Below are positions 33,471 to 44,463 of a DNA stretch of 64,000 bases, one piece after another. The stretch covers positions 11,408,001-11,472,000 of the forward strand of contig OZ316892.1 of assembly GCA_973895155.1 (NCBI GenBank), in the 5' to 3' direction. The translations under genes and the position numbers were made by a program. The stretch comes from Marsupella aquatica (lineage: Eukaryota; Marchantiophyta). The notes beneath the pieces were generated by a model. It did no database searches and was not told the origin of the DNA. It saw only the letters and a list, made by a program, of their open reading frames with translations. How positions within the stretch are numbered: the first letter of the stretch is position 1; each line of letters begins with the position of its first letter.

Positions 33471-36400
33471 ATGGATTCACTCCTGGCCCTGGCCGTCCAA
33501 CAGTGGCAGCAGCAGGCGGCAATGTGGAATGATGGGAACTGTCCAGTCCATTTGGCTGAACTGGATGGCTTCACAAGCAGTGCGATGGCGTGCTATCTCT
33601 GCTATTTTCCCATCCTCGCGGTGGCTGTGCACACCATGTTCCTTTTGCTCATTGTGGCTCAGCATGTAAGGTCTCAGATCAGGCCTGGAAAGGAGTCCGA
33701 GCATAAAGTTTTGGCAAAATTGCATCCGGTAGCTAAATTCCTATGCGTTGTGCTGTGGCTGCTGGACGTAGTCCACTTATGGCCATTAGTGGGGGCATCA
33801 TCATCGACAAGTGCACTTGTGCTGTACAGCAGCGAAGCGGTGGCGTGGATCACCATCTTCGTTGCGCTTCAACGAGAAGAAGCCAAGGGCCGAGCTATAT
33901 ATGGCAACATTTTGAAAGCCTGGTGGGTAGCTTTCGTGGTTTTGTCCACCACAGGTTTTAGCGCAGCAGCTTTCAGTGGTCAAATCCTAACCGCAATACT
34001 TGAAATTGCGTCCCTCATCTCCTCGTTGTTTCTGGCTTTGAGCAGCTTCAGCGGGGGTGTGTATAGTGACAGAGTAGAGAAAATGAGCGGGGTTGACAAT
34101 GTTATCGTGCCCCTTCTTAGTGAATCTCTTCCCGAGGAAGCAACCATCGACGCGCCTCGACTTGATAGTGGTTTTAGACACGCAGGCTTTCTGAGTGTGC
34201 TCGCATTCTTGTGGCTCAATCCTCTGCTTAATACTGGCCTTAAAAGGCCTTTGAAGCTCACAGATGTCCCGTTGCTCGACCCCACTGATGCTCCGAAGAC
34301 AAACCATGAAGCTTTCCAGGAAGAGTGGAAGAGGCAGAAATTGGCAGCGTCCCCCGGGACGATTCCGTCTATGTCGTGGACACTATTCAAGACCTTTTGG
34401 CGATCCTTCGTTGTTTCGCTTACCCTGGTTCTCCTACTGGTAATGGCGCAATTCGTTGCGCCTCTCTTACAGAATCAATTGATAAAATTCATGGAGGAAG
34501 AACACCGAATGTTCTCAGCAGGATTTACCTTGGTGTTTGCTTTGCTGACAGGAAAATTGGCGGAATCAACTTTTGGGCATCAGCTGAATTTTCGGTCGCG
34601 GAAACTGGGGCTCCGTATGTGGGCAGGGGTTGGATGTGCAGTTTATGCCAAGTCCCTCCGTCTGTCGCTGAAGGCCCGGCGAGTGCGGGGTGTGGGAGAA
34701 ATCACCAACATCATGTCTTCTGATCTGCAGCGGCTGTTGGACCTCGCTTATTACATTCAGCAGGGCATGGTTGTTCCACTGCAAGTCGTTGTCGCTGTTC
34801 TGATTTTGTTCAAGGTGGTGGGAGTCGCTATGCTGGCAGGGCTGGCTTCCCTCTTGTTCGTTCTCTTTGTAAACTCTCTCATAGTTCGTAGAATGCGAAG
34901 GTTCAAGGCCAAACTGCTTGTAGCGAAAGACAAGCGCATGCGAGCTACAACCGAGTGTCTAGGCAACTTGAAGGTTATCAAGCTACAAACATGGGACGAG
35001 ATGTTTTTAGAGAGGATTCAGACAATTCGAGAGGAGGAAAGGGGCTGGGTTCTGAAGTTCATGTTGAACTGGGGCAATGCAATCTATATGGTTTGGAATG
35101 GTCCTCTGGTGCTCTCGGGTGTGACATTTTTCACAATGGTTCTCCTCGGTGAACCATTGACGGCAGATCGCGTATTTACAGCTCTTACCACTTTCAAGAT
35201 CATTCAGGAACCTATTCGAACCGTTCCGGACGTTTTTGCCAATATCATTCAAGCAACAGTCTCAATCCAACGCATTGGGGCTTTTCTTATGGAGGATGAG
35301 GTGGATGAGGGGGCCGTCGAAAGAAATTCAGAGCCAGAGTCTGATTATGCTGTGGAGATTGAACGTGCAGCATTCACGTGGGACAAGACGGGAACTGAAC
35401 CAGCGCTGAAGGACCTCAATTTGAAAATAGAAAAGGGCTCTTGTGTAGCAATCTGTGGTGCGGTGGGATCGGGAAAGTCGAGTTTGCTGTACTGCATTAT
35501 GGGGGAACTTCCCAGGCTCTCTGGCACAGCTAAATTGTCTGGACGACTCGCGTATGTGGCTCAGTCAGCTTGGATTCAGAATAACACCATTCGAGAGAAC
35601 ATTCTGTTTGGGCGTGCCATGGACCCCGATCGCTACAACGAAGCTGTGCGGGTGTCCGGACTCGTTTCCGACTTTGCCCAATTTCCTGATAGCGATGAAA
35701 CAGAAATTGGGGAGCGTGGAACCACATTGAGTGGGGGGCAGAAGCAGCGAGTTCAACTGGCGCGAGCTGTGTATCAAGATGCTGACATTTATTTGCTCGA
35801 TGATCCATTCAGTGCTGTGGATGCCCACACTGGCACTTTCCTTTTTGAAGAATGTGTTAAAGGAGCGTTGAAAGGAAAAACCGTCATCCTTGTCACCCAC
35901 CAAGTGGAGTTCCTCCCAGCAGTCGACCAAATTATTGTTATGCGGGCTCCAGGAGAAATAGTTCAGAAGGGCACGTACAACGAGCTGGTGCAAGAAGGGA
36001 AGGATTTCGGCGCTTTCGTGGACGCGTTGCAAGAATCATTACAGAGTGTCAATCGAGCAACCCATAATAGCTTGGATGCAGAAGCTACAGACATGGCAGT
36101 ATTGCCGGACAGTTTGTCCCAAACCCGGGCTCCATTGGTCAGTGGAAACCAAACGGCGTTTGCAGCGAGTGCGCAATTGTCTAGCTCAATAAGTAGGGCA
36201 GGTTCTCTGTCCAAATCCAGCTCTGGCAAGAAAACGAATGGTACAGGAATTGCCCAACAAAAGAAGGAAAAGCTCATTAAGGAGGAGATGCGGGAGGTGG
36301 GGAGGGTAAACAGTAAAGTGATCTGGTCATACCTCTCCAAAGTTGGCAAGGGTTCTATGTGGACCCTGATTTTGATCCCACAGCTTGGAACAACTACATT

Positions 36401-38081
36401 CTCCCTCTGTAGCGACCTATGGCTGGCGTCGGGAACGTCTACTGGATCACCAACAAGTTTGCGGTTTATGTGGATTTACTGTTTGTTACTGTTCGCTTGC
36501 TCAACGTGTGTCTACATCCGAACAAGGTTGGTATCCTACACAGGAGTTGCCACTGCTCAGGCTTTCTTCACAGGCATGCTCAACAGTATCATCAGGGCTC
36601 CCATGTCCTTCATTGACTGCACTCCAGTGGGTCGAATTCTCAGCAGGTGCTCAACAGATCAAACCGCATTAGACGTAGAGCTCCCCTTCATGGTCGGAGG
36701 CGTCGGCAACAGCGTCATAAATGTGATGGGGACCATGATAATCACTACCTACGTGACTCCACAAATTTTGTTCCTCACCATTCCGCTTGGGTACCTCTTC
36801 GTGAAACTCCAGAATCATTTCGTCACATCCTCAAGGGAGCTTTCGCGTCTCACTGCACTGACCGAGGCTCCTCTGTTTCTCCACATAAGTGAATCTATCG
36901 GTGGTTCGACGACGATTCGCGCTTTTGAAGAGCAGTCTAGGTTCGCAGACACAAATGTACTGCGCTTGACCTCTTACCAGAGGTCCTTCTTCCACAACAT
37001 GACTGCAGCGGAGTGGCTGGGCTTCCGTCTCGATGCTCCCAGTGCCGCTGTCGTCTCATGTGTGGCAATCCTCCTGATCACCCTACCCGAAGGTAGCATC
37101 GCTCCTGGCTTGGCTGGAATGTCTTTATCTTACGGCCTGAGTCTGAGCTCTGTTCTGATGCGACTAGTCGCGTCAATGTCTATGGCTGAAGTCAGACTGG
37201 TCAGTGTGGAGCGTATTATGCAGTACTCCAATATTCCTAGTGAAGCGCCCACCATAATTCCAGAAAGGAGACCACCATCAGGCTGGCCAAGTGCTGGGCG
37301 AATTGAGCTCCAGCAACTTCAGATTCGCTACCGACCAGATCTGCCGTTGGTGTTGAAAGGAGTGTCCTGCGTGATTCATCCTCGAGAGAAAGTGGGTGTT
37401 GTTGGACGCACAGGAAGCGGGAAGTCCACTCTCATTCAAGCGCTCTTCAGGTTGATCGAACCAGCTAGTGGACGCATTTTCATAGACGGGCTGGATATCA
37501 GCACCATTGGATTGAATGACCTGAGGTCTGCACTGGGTGTGATCCCACAGGAGCCCACATTGTTCGAGGGCAGTGTCCGATCCAATCTGGACCCCTTCAC
37601 CACTTGCTCTGACCAGCAAATTTGGGACTCGCTGGACAAATGTCAGCTGGGCCAAATCGTGCGGGACAAGCCACTGAAACTGGACTCGGCAGTCTCAGAA
37701 CAGGGGGAGAATTGGAGTGTGGGAGAGCGTCAGCTGTTGTGCTTGGCTCGTGCTCTGCTCAAACAATCGCGCATCCTCGTCCTTGATGAGGCAACTGCCT
37801 CCGTGGACATCACCACTGACGCTGTCATCCAACTAGCTATCAGAAAATACTTTGCCGATTGCACTGTGATCAGCGTTGCCCATCGGATTCCGACAGTTAT
37901 CGACTCTGATCGAGTGCTCGTGCTTGACAAGGGACACTTGATGGAGAACAATTCTCCGGAGAATTTGCTAGCCAACGAGAATTCCATGTTTTCCAAGCTG
38001 GTCAAAGAGTACACAAGCCGGACAGAGAGCAACAACAATCTGGAGTCTCTGGGTCTCAATCCTTCAACAGGATACTCTTGA
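33471..38081 (+). CDS. ABC transporter subfamily C (MRP-type), full length, intronless
   Basis: 1,536 residues in one uninterrupted exon, the usual length for a plant ABCC protein. ABCC transporters use ATP to move glutathione conjugates, other organic anions and chelates, commonly across the vacuolar membrane. The N-terminal TMD0 has about five hydrophobic segments (residues 35-195), followed by TMD1 (about 310-590). NBD1 has Walker A GAVGSGKSSLL (about 662), signature LSGGQKQRVQLARA (about 752), Walker B YLLDDPFSAVD and H-loop VTHQVEFLP. A Ser-rich linker leads to TMD2 (about 950-1230). NBD2 has Walker A GRTGSGKSTLI (about 1310), signature WSVGERQLLCLARA (about 1414), Walker B ILVLDEATASVD and switch VAHRIPTV. 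All catalytic motifs are intact. The start is the first in-frame ATG preceding TMD0. Plant ABCC genes usually have several introns, so the single exon is odd. Substrate cannot be told from sequence. Confidence 0.97.
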   Translation: MDSLLALAVQQWQQQAAMWNDGNCPVHLAELDGFTSSAMACYLCYFPILAVAVHTMFLLLIVAQHVRSQIRPGKESEHKVLAKLHPVAKFLCVVLWLLDVVHLWPLVGASSSTSALVLYSSEAVAWITIFVALQREEAKGRAIYGNILKAWWVAFVVLSTTGFSAAAFSGQILTAILEIASLISSLFLALSSFSGGVYSDRVEKMSGVDNVIVPLLSESLPEEATIDAPRLDSGFRHAGFLSVLAFLWLNPLLNTGLKRPLKLTDVPLLDPTDAPKTNHEAFQEEWKRQKLAASPGTIPSMSWTLFKTFWRSFVVSLTLVLLLVMAQFVAPLLQNQLIKFMEEEHRMFSAGFTLVFALLTGKLAESTFGHQLNFRSRKLGLRMWAGVGCAVYAKSLRLSLKARRVRGVGEITNIMSSDLQRLLDLAYYIQQGMVVPLQVVVAVLILFKVVGVAMLAGLASLLFVLFVNSLIVRRMRRFKAKLLVAKDKRMRATTECLGNLKVIKLQTWDEMFLERIQTIREEERGWVLKFMLNWGNAIYMVWNGPLVLSGVTFFTMVLLGEPLTADRVFTALTTFKIIQEPIRTVPDVFANIIQATVSIQRIGAFLMEDEVDEGAVERNSEPESDYAVEIERAAFTWDKTGTEPALKDLNLKIEKGSCVAICGAVGSGKSSLLYCIMGELPRLSGTAKLSGRLAYVAQSAWIQNNTIRENILFGRAMDPDRYNEAVRVSGLVSDFAQFPDSDETEIGERGTTLSGGQKQRVQLARAVYQDADIYLLDDPFSAVDAHTGTFLFEECVKGALKGKTVILVTHQVEFLPAVDQIIVMRAPGEIVQKGTYNELVQEGKDFGAFVDALQESLQSVNRATHNSLDAEATDMAVLPDSLSQTRAPLVSGNQTAFAASAQLSSSISRAGSLSKSSSGKKTNGTGIAQQKKEKLIKEEMREVGRVNSKVIWSYLSKVGKGSMWTLILIPQLGTTTFSLCSDLWLASGTSTGSPTSLRFMWIYCLLLFACSTCVYIRTRLVSYTGVATAQAFFTGMLNSIIRAPMSFIDCTPVGRILSRCSTDQTALDVELPFMVGGVGNSVINVMGTMIITTYVTPQILFLTIPLGYLFVKLQNHFVTSSRELSRLTALTEAPLFLHISESIGGSTTIRAFEEQSRFADTNVLRLTSYQRSFFHNMTAAEWLGFRLDAPSAAVVSCVAILLITLPEGSIAPGLAGMSLSYGLSLSSVLMRLVASMSMAEVRLVSVERIMQYSNIPSEAPTIIPERRPPSGWPSAGRIELQQLQIRYRPDLPLVLKGVSCVIHPREKVGVVGRTGSGKSTLIQALFRLIEPASGRIFIDGLDISTIGLNDLRSALGVIPQEPTLFEGSVRSNLDPFTTCSDQQIWDSLDKCQLGQIVRDKPLKLDSAVSEQGENWSVGERQLLCLARALLKQSRILVLDEATASVDITTDAVIQLAIRKYFADCTVISVAHRIPTVIDSDRVLVLDKGHLMENNSPENLLANENSMFSKLVKEYTSRTESNNNLESLGLNPSTGYS

Positions 38082-38384
38082 AAAAGTATCGTGATGTTGA
38101 AGCAGTATTACTGAACCACAAAGCCTTCGATAACGATGAAAAACTTTAGCCAAGAATGTTTCCCCAATTTACCCATTTGTTCACTTGACAAAGGCCTTTG
38201 TATTGGAGGCCAAGAGTGAATCATTGCCTGTTTATAAAACGATTTGTCACATAGGAACACTAGTCTGGACATTCTTCACTTCCAGTGCTATGCAGATATC
38301 TTCACCGTGTCAACCCAAGGCTGTTTTTTGCACATGGGTAGAAGGGAGAAGGAGCTGCCTTTGAGGGCGGCCTCAAGGGAGGAG

Positions 38385-38427
38385 AACATAGGGTTTAATT
38401 AGTCCTCCCTTAATTAAACCCTATGTT
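38385..38427. repeat. Perfect 17-bp inverted repeat (hairpin 1) after ABCC gene
   Basis: AACATAGGGTTTAATTA (38385-38401) pairs perfectly with TAATTAAACCCTATGTT (38411-38427) around a 9-base loop, about 300 bases past the ABCC stop codon. It could form in the 3' UTR or be a small inverted-repeat element. Confidence 0.9.
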
Positions 38428-38479
38428 TCTCTGCAAAGGCTAAATTAATACAAAGACATGCTAAGCCTTTGCAGAGAAA
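38426..38479. repeat. Perfect 16-bp inverted repeat (hairpin 2), abutting hairpin 1
   Basis: TTTCTCTGCAAAGGCT (38426-38441) pairs with AGCCTTTGCAGAGAAA (38464-38479) around a 22-base loop. Its left arm overlaps the end of hairpin 1 by two bases, so the two structures are contiguous. Confidence 0.9.
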
Positions 38480-40976
38480 TCCCAGAAAAAACTATCACAC
38501 TTTTTTCAATATATCATTTATTTTAATTCTTCCATAATTATATGATATGTAATCAAAAGGGGTAGAAACGGGAGTACTCTTTCATTATTTTGGTGAGTAA
38601 TATCTTCAACATCAACAGGTTTCCTAACTAATGCACAATAAGATGCTATATTATTGTTAGATTCTATGTAGTTCTCGCCAGAGTGTATCAACAGGTTTGA
38701 TCTACAGTAGTCAGTCACCAAGCAATCACTTGACCTTGCTTTGGGTGCCCTCCATCTGCCTTAAAGCTAATATAACGCAGTTATATTTGTTATTGTCCAG
38801 AGGTTGTCACGATCATGATCCAAGGAGCAGTACAAAGAATTGTAGGGCAGGAATTGGACAACCCACAATTGGTTCAGAGACCATGAGAAAAGCTAAACTT
38901 GCATCGCGGCACAGGCTGGACCTAGCTGAGTTGTCTAGTGTCTATTTGTAAAGGACGCAGCTCTGCTGCCGGCATACAACAGATCCCATCTTTTCCAAGC
39001 AAATTGACAAGAACACTCGTGTTCCTGCTCAGGCTTGGTTTCTCTTTGTGTTCCCTCTTAAAATAGATGCTTTAGAAAACACTCTAGCCCATGACCATAA
39101 TAAATGAACCTCATCAAACTTAAGAGCCACTAGCCCAGACTACCCCTTCTTTGAAGATGTGAGTAGAGGAGAGGACAATAAAATGTAGCAAAATATATTC
39201 CTTTTTCACATTCTTTAAATATTAATGAAATGATTAAAAAAACAATCATTCATGTCATGCATAATATACCATATGTCTAAACACGTCTTCTTTACATGCA
39301 CATAGACTTTGGGCCAAAGATTCACGGTTCAGAGGCTTCATCCTAGAAATGTAGACCTTGACTCTATCTTCCCATTCGCGCTTTATAAGTAAGATTGAAG
39401 CTTGAATTGGAGAGGGCACTCATTTGAGCTCCTAGGCATTCCACTGAAAAGCTGAGTGAAAGTATGCCCTGCTAAAAATGTCTATGACAATGCCCGTGAC
39501 AATGTGCAATGAGCACTGAAGAACCCTGACTCCCATCAAAAAAGACATGATCATAGCCATCTTAAGTGGAAAACATCATTTATGAAACACTTGACACTTT
39601 TCCCCCTCAAGTTCCCAATGGCACATTTTTTCCTTCATTGTAGTTATCAAGCTAGATCCCTCTCCAACCTGTGAATACTTGAGACAGTATGGGATGAAAA
39701 TTTTCATGAGTTCTGGAAAGCTTTGATTACTAAACTCTCCTCAACTCCATTCTTGCACTTGATGGGGTGTTGTTGATGGTGCCTGTTGGTTCTAGTATTA
39801 TTGGATCTAACAGTCAGTAGCTTGCAACATACGAGCCAATCACCTTGCAACAACTGCATCAAGTTCAATTCAAGGCTGAGGCAGTTGGGTTTAGGCCCTC
39901 TAGACAAAATCCTCTTCATGACCCTCCTGTGCAGTCTACTCCGGAGCTCTACTGTGCTTTTCAGTTTGTTGCTCATCAGGCGTTGTTTTTGCCATTGTTG
40001 TGGACTCTTGGGTTTCACCTTTATTTTCCCTCCTTTAATGGGTCACCTGTCTTTGGGATCTTGTCTCCCACTATGACAATTTTTGGTCTTTGGCAATGTC
40101 ATACATTTTCTTTTTAATTGAAATGAATGCTATATGTATAGTAAGGGAACTACTCTATGTTGCAATGCACTGTTTGTTCAAAGCAAGGAAGGTGAAGGCA
40201 AGTTTGCAATAAGCTCAGGGTGGAGAAGGGTGATGGACACAATAAATGATAAAATAGTTTACATGTCATCTTGTTCCAAAGATTACATGTAAACTCATAC
40301 AACTGGCTACCAATGGTTACCGTGCATATAAGCTCTTTCACTTCCTTATCATGCCACTGTAAGGTTCCAGGAGTATTATGGAAATTATTAAAAAAAGGTT
40401 CTAGGAGTATTGTGACACAACAAATTCCCTGTGTCCATTCAAGTAACAATGCGGAACTGTTGTGTCCATAGAGGCTCCACTGTCAGTGTTCCATAAAATT
40501 TACTGTGAAATTCATTTATTGCAGATGAAACTATTCAAGTTGACCGTTCATGGGAAGATTCATTTTTTACAATCTCTTGTGTCCCACTCCTAGATGCTGC
40601 TGGCCGGCCTGTTTCCATGTGGATAATAAGAGAATGACCTTTCAAGTTTTTCTAATTAATGTGAGGTTGTTTTGTGTGCATAGGTCCCGGGTTTGAATAC
40701 TCCTGTAGGCGTCCAGCTTTTTACACAAACCCCACCCAAAAGTGGGGTTCAGACAAAACTAGTGTGACACTTAGAAAAAATGTCCATTTTGGATTCTTTT
40801 GAGCAGGGGAAGTAGGGTGGGTGGGCAGCAGGATTAGTCTCCCTGAATCAAACCAACTAGTACTGTAGTTGTGTCCTTCATCTCCGGCATCTATATTCAA
40901 CAATGATGAATGGTGGGACCCAACAGATAGCAATAAATGACTTGGTATAGACCTTCGTGTTACAAATAAAAATGGG
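38480..40976. other. Intergenic DNA without supported genes
   Basis: AT-rich, short frames only. The segment at about 40045-40140 (CTTTGGGATCTTGTCTCCC, then CTTTGGCAATGT.ATA) resembles sequence near 57625-57675, suggesting a shared dispersed repeat, perhaps a retroelement 3' end. A tRNA-like word GGTCCCGGGTTTGAATAC near 40682 has no further support. Confidence 0.4.
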
Positions 40977-41479
40977 TGACATCAAAGAGTGAAACAACAT
41001 TCACAACGGCATGCCCATAATTATACAACGAACAAGTAGTCGACATAGAGGCATATGTGAGTCACCTCAGTTCAGGCTACGTACATGGGAACACACAAGA
41101 GCTTTACTGCACTCTACGCCCGTTAGCTATCCCGGGTCTTCGCAATACAACTTTTCTGTACCTCTCAATTGGCTCCGTAACACTGAGCCTAGTTGCCCAA
41201 AGAGGCATGGATGTGTGGTAGCTCACTTGAATTGAAAGTGATAGGTCTAGAGTTCAAATGTTGTGACTAACTTTTCCCTTTCTATGGGGTTTCACAGATT
41301 TCCCCTTAGAAAACCAAAAAAACCCATGAAATAAAACAATGATCCTAAGTTACTCCTCATAAACAACAGCTTGTGTGTGCATATATTGTGGAGCATGATT
41401 AACCTAACCAAGTCTACAACTAAGTTAGTCTAACTATGGTTGCAATCGTAATTCTAGACCTAAAAGTAAATGTTTAACA
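40977..41479 (-). mobile_element. Old Copia-family LTR, split by a SINE
   Basis: Read on the minus strand, 41479-41352 followed by 41194-40977 resembles the solo LTR at 49057-49400 and, less closely, the Copia LTRs at 24945. Shared words include GAGTGCAGTAAAGCTCTTG, TGTGTTCCC, ACGTAGCCT and TTACGGAGCCA. The match is interrupted exactly where SINE 41195-41337 sits. No internal region or second LTR is seen, so it is a solo LTR or fragment. Boundaries are approximate. Confidence 0.7.
41195..41337 (+). mobile_element. tRNA-derived SINE (family 1), second copy
   Basis: Starts GCCCAAAGAGGCATGG and follows the 8156-8317 copy closely through TGTGGTAGCTCACTTGAATT, the B-box region and TGGGGTTTCACAGATTTCCC, ending in an A-rich tail. 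An imperfect target duplication flanks it (ACTGAGCCTAGTT at 41182-41194 and AATGATCCTAAGTT at 41338-41351), both halves deriving from the LTR it entered. Confidence 0.85.
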
Positions 41480-42664
41480 TGAAAAACATCCAACAACAAC
41501 ATAGAAAAAAGAGGTTATCATGATGAGAACTTCTAACCTTCAGCTCACATTAAATTCCACCTTAGTGAAATGCATTTGCCACTACTAGCAAAACCTTGTC
41601 ACGCTTTTGTCTTTGATTAGCAAGTGGATTAGCCAGCTTCCCACCTACACAGATCCCGATCTTACTATTAGGGCATCTCAAATCTGGCAATTTGATGGAC
41701 CTTAACTCTCTAGTTATGGGTTATGGACATAAAAAGTTATTGACTTCAGAATTCACAGTCCATAACTTTTTGTCTGAAGTATTGGTCTTATACCATAACC
41801 ATTAGTCGCTCTAGAGGCTGGTGAAAGGAAACCAAAAAAACTTTTACACAATATCTTGTGAAAAAGTTATGACCTTTTGTTTATGACCAATTGCCATCAT
41901 CCATAATTTCCAAGCTTTGAGAACCCCCTTTAAATCACTAACAAAAGCTGGAGTTAGGGTCTAGGCTTCTAAAGGGAAGCCTCTAGATTGTAAGTATAGG
42001 GCCCTGAAGTGAAGCCTCTAGGCAAGAACTCTAGGGCCCCACCATGTGAATGGATATGATCTATGTCAAATGATAATATGCATGATTTTTGTCACAGTAT
42101 CTCCTTATATTCAAAGAACGGGCATTGAGGCTCGTAGTTAGAATCTGACCATTGTCCTTAAATCTAGGGAGATCTAACCATCACAATTCATTTACATAAG
42201 TTATATAAGGAGCATCTGCTCCTCTACACAAGGTGACATTAGCCACCTTGGCGAAAACGAAAAATCCTTAAAGATTACCCTGCTTCAGATCTCTTTCATC
42301 TGACGATTGTATCGTGAACAAGTCTTCTGGATAAAAAGCGGATGGACTTGTCATCGTCTGGACATTTTGGTATACAGATTACTCGATCGATTCAGGAGTG
42401 CTGTAAATCAGCCTTTCAGGCAAACACGATTGGTTTGGACTTGACAGAAATGTCTCGTTTGGATTCACACAAACTAGAGAATTATGTCGTCGTGGTCTGT
42501 GTGCGAGGCTTCCAATTCGGTTCCTGCTGAACAGCTTTGCTTTGCTGCCTCAAAGCAAAATTAATGGTCGCTGTGGAACTCAATCCTCTCGATTCCATGC
42601 TCGATTCCATGAATGCGATCATGCGGGGGTGAGAGACGCCATTGTCCTAAATTTTCTCGGCGCC
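41480..42664. other. Intergenic DNA upstream of the oxidoreductase gene
   Basis: Contains a third copy of the dispersed sequence seen near 4790 and 32070 (about 41630-42290). No gene is supported before the start codon at 42665, although the reading frame stays open upstream from 42542 without an in-frame ATG. Confidence 0.4.
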
Positions 42665-44347
42665 ATGGATGCCATGATGGTTTTACCTAAGGCGATAAAT
42701 GCTTCGACCTTCCCGTGTCATGTGAGAGCAGGTGCAACGACAATAGGAACTACTTCAAAGGCAGCTGGTAGAACGGTACAGAGGAGCTCAAACAGAGGTC
42801 TAAGCTCTGGAAGGGTTGGCTGCCATCGGAGTATTTGGACGCAAGGGTCTGTCTCGATTAGGAGAATTGCTCAAAGGATAGAAACAGACTACGTTTCTCG
42901 AATTGCAAGACCCTACTCTGTTACAAATGCCACGGCGGAGGAAAGAGGAGGAGGAGGAGCAGCAGCTGCTGCAGCGGTATCCATCCAAGAGGAGGATGCG
43001 CATTCATCAGGTGCCAGGGACACTGACGAGAGAAATGGCGGCACACAAGAGACGGGAGTCATTGTGATTGGAGCGGGCCTGGCAGGCCTTGCAGCAGCAA
43101 GGTATCTGGCGACAGAATGCATTCCGTTCCGAGTCGTAGAGGCTTCGGATGGCGTCGGGGGGAGAGTAAGGACCGACACTTTTCGAGGGTTTTTGCTGGA
43201 CAGAGGATTTCAAATTCATATCACAGCGTATCCGGAAGCAGTGCGAATTCTAGACTACGGACAGCTCGACCTGAGAAACTTCTACGCTGGGGCGAGTGTT
43301 TGGTTCGACGGGGGATTCCATCGTGTGGCTGATCCATTCCGCCATTTTGCTGATGGCTTGCTCTCGCTCACCAACCCCATCGGATCCATCTTCGATAAGA
43401 TCCTGGTCGGCATCGTGAGGGCTCAAGCAGCCTTGAAGTCTGAGGAAGACATTCTATCTTCTGAAGAGACGTCGATCGAGGAGCGGCTCGTCCGAACCGG
43501 GTTTAGCACGGCTATGGTGGACAGATTCTTTCGACCTTTCTTCGGAGGCATTTTTTTCGACAGGGAGTTGCAAACGACGTCTCGCTTGTTCGACTTTGTG
43601 TTCAAATGCCTGGCTCTCGGATCAAACACTCTGCCAGCAAGCGGTATAGGCGCAATTCCCGAACAACTTGCTGCTGGGCTTCCCAAGGGCTCCATTCTGC
43701 TCAATTCGAAGGTCGTGGAATTGATTGAAGATGGCTCCAGCGGAGCCGTCGTGGGTGTCAAATTGGAGAACGGGAGGGAGCTGACAGCGAAGTACGGTAT
43801 GGTGGTGGCGGTGGAGGGACCTGAGGCAGCTCGACTGCTCGGGGCGAAGCTTCCCACGACCCCCTCGGTGTCGCAGCCACCTCGTAGCACCATCTGTTTG
43901 TACTTCTCATCGGACAAATCCCCGACCACGGAACCGATTCTCTTCCTCAACGGATCTGGCAACGGCTTAGTGAATAACATGTTCTTCCCTTCCACTGTGG
44001 TACAGACCTATGCACCTCCCGGGAAAACTCTCGTTTCTGTGTCCCTCATTGGCACTTTCGATGAGAATTCGGACGCCGACCTGGAGCTGAGGGTCCGAGA
44101 AGAGCTCTCTGGATGGTTTGGCACGGAGGTGGTTGGAGCTTGGGAGCATCTCAGGACTTACAGAATTCCATTCGCTCAACCGAATCAATGTCCGCCCACA
44201 GAATTACTCAAGGATCCTTGCGTCAGCGACGGTGTTTACGTTTGTGGCGACCACAGAGATTCGTCGACTTTCGATGGGGCTCTGGTGTCTGGAAGGCGCG
44301 CAGTACAGGCTCTTATTGCAGACAAAGTTTTGGTTTCTTATGGTTGA
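42665..44347 (+). CDS. FAD-dependent amine oxidase / phytoene-desaturase-like oxidoreductase, probably plastid-targeted
   Basis: 560 residues, single exon, from the first in-frame ATG. Residues 1 to about 125 are Ser/Arg/Ala/Thr-rich with few acidic residues until a Gly/Ala run (GGGGAAAAAA), as expected of a chloroplast transit peptide and linker. The FAD-binding Rossmann motif VIVIGAGLAGLAAARYL starts at about residue 130, followed by the glutamate motif VVEASDGVGGRVRTD. The C-terminal FAD motif reads YVCGDHRDSSTFDGALVSGR. This layout matches the NAD(P)/FAD-dependent oxidoreductases of cyanobacteria and plastids that are often annotated as phytoene-desaturase-like; the substrate is not known for most of them. 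It is not a canonical PDS or ZDS as far as I can tell. All visible cofactor motifs are intact. Confidence 0.9.
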   Translation: MDAMMVLPKAINASTFPCHVRAGATTIGTTSKAAGRTVQRSSNRGLSSGRVGCHRSIWTQGSVSIRRIAQRIETDYVSRIARPYSVTNATAEERGGGGAAAAAAVSIQEEDAHSSGARDTDERNGGTQETGVIVIGAGLAGLAAARYLATECIPFRVVEASDGVGGRVRTDTFRGFLLDRGFQIHITAYPEAVRILDYGQLDLRNFYAGASVWFDGGFHRVADPFRHFADGLLSLTNPIGSIFDKILVGIVRAQAALKSEEDILSSEETSIEERLVRTGFSTAMVDRFFRPFFGGIFFDRELQTTSRLFDFVFKCLALGSNTLPASGIGAIPEQLAAGLPKGSILLNSKVVELIEDGSSGAVVGVKLENGRELTAKYGMVVAVEGPEAARLLGAKLPTTPSVSQPPRSTICLYFSSDKSPTTEPILFLNGSGNGLVNNMFFPSTVVQTYAPPGKTLVSVSLIGTFDENSDADLELRVREELSGWFGTEVVGAWEHLRTYRIPFAQPNQCPPTELLKDPCVSDGVYVCGDHRDSSTFDGALVSGRRAVQALIADKVLVSYG

Positions 44348-44463
44348 CAATTGCGCCAGTTCCATCAGGCTGAAGAAAACGTTATACCCTCTGTTCAGCT
44401 TTCCGAGGTGGCTGAACGAGTTTGCCTGGGGAAATTTAAATTAGTACGTTAGAACACACCTGA

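Noticed and set aside
40660-40720. tRNA gene or SINE suggested by GGTCCCGGGTTTGAATAC
   Set aside because: No cloverleaf, A box or flanking duplication could be found.
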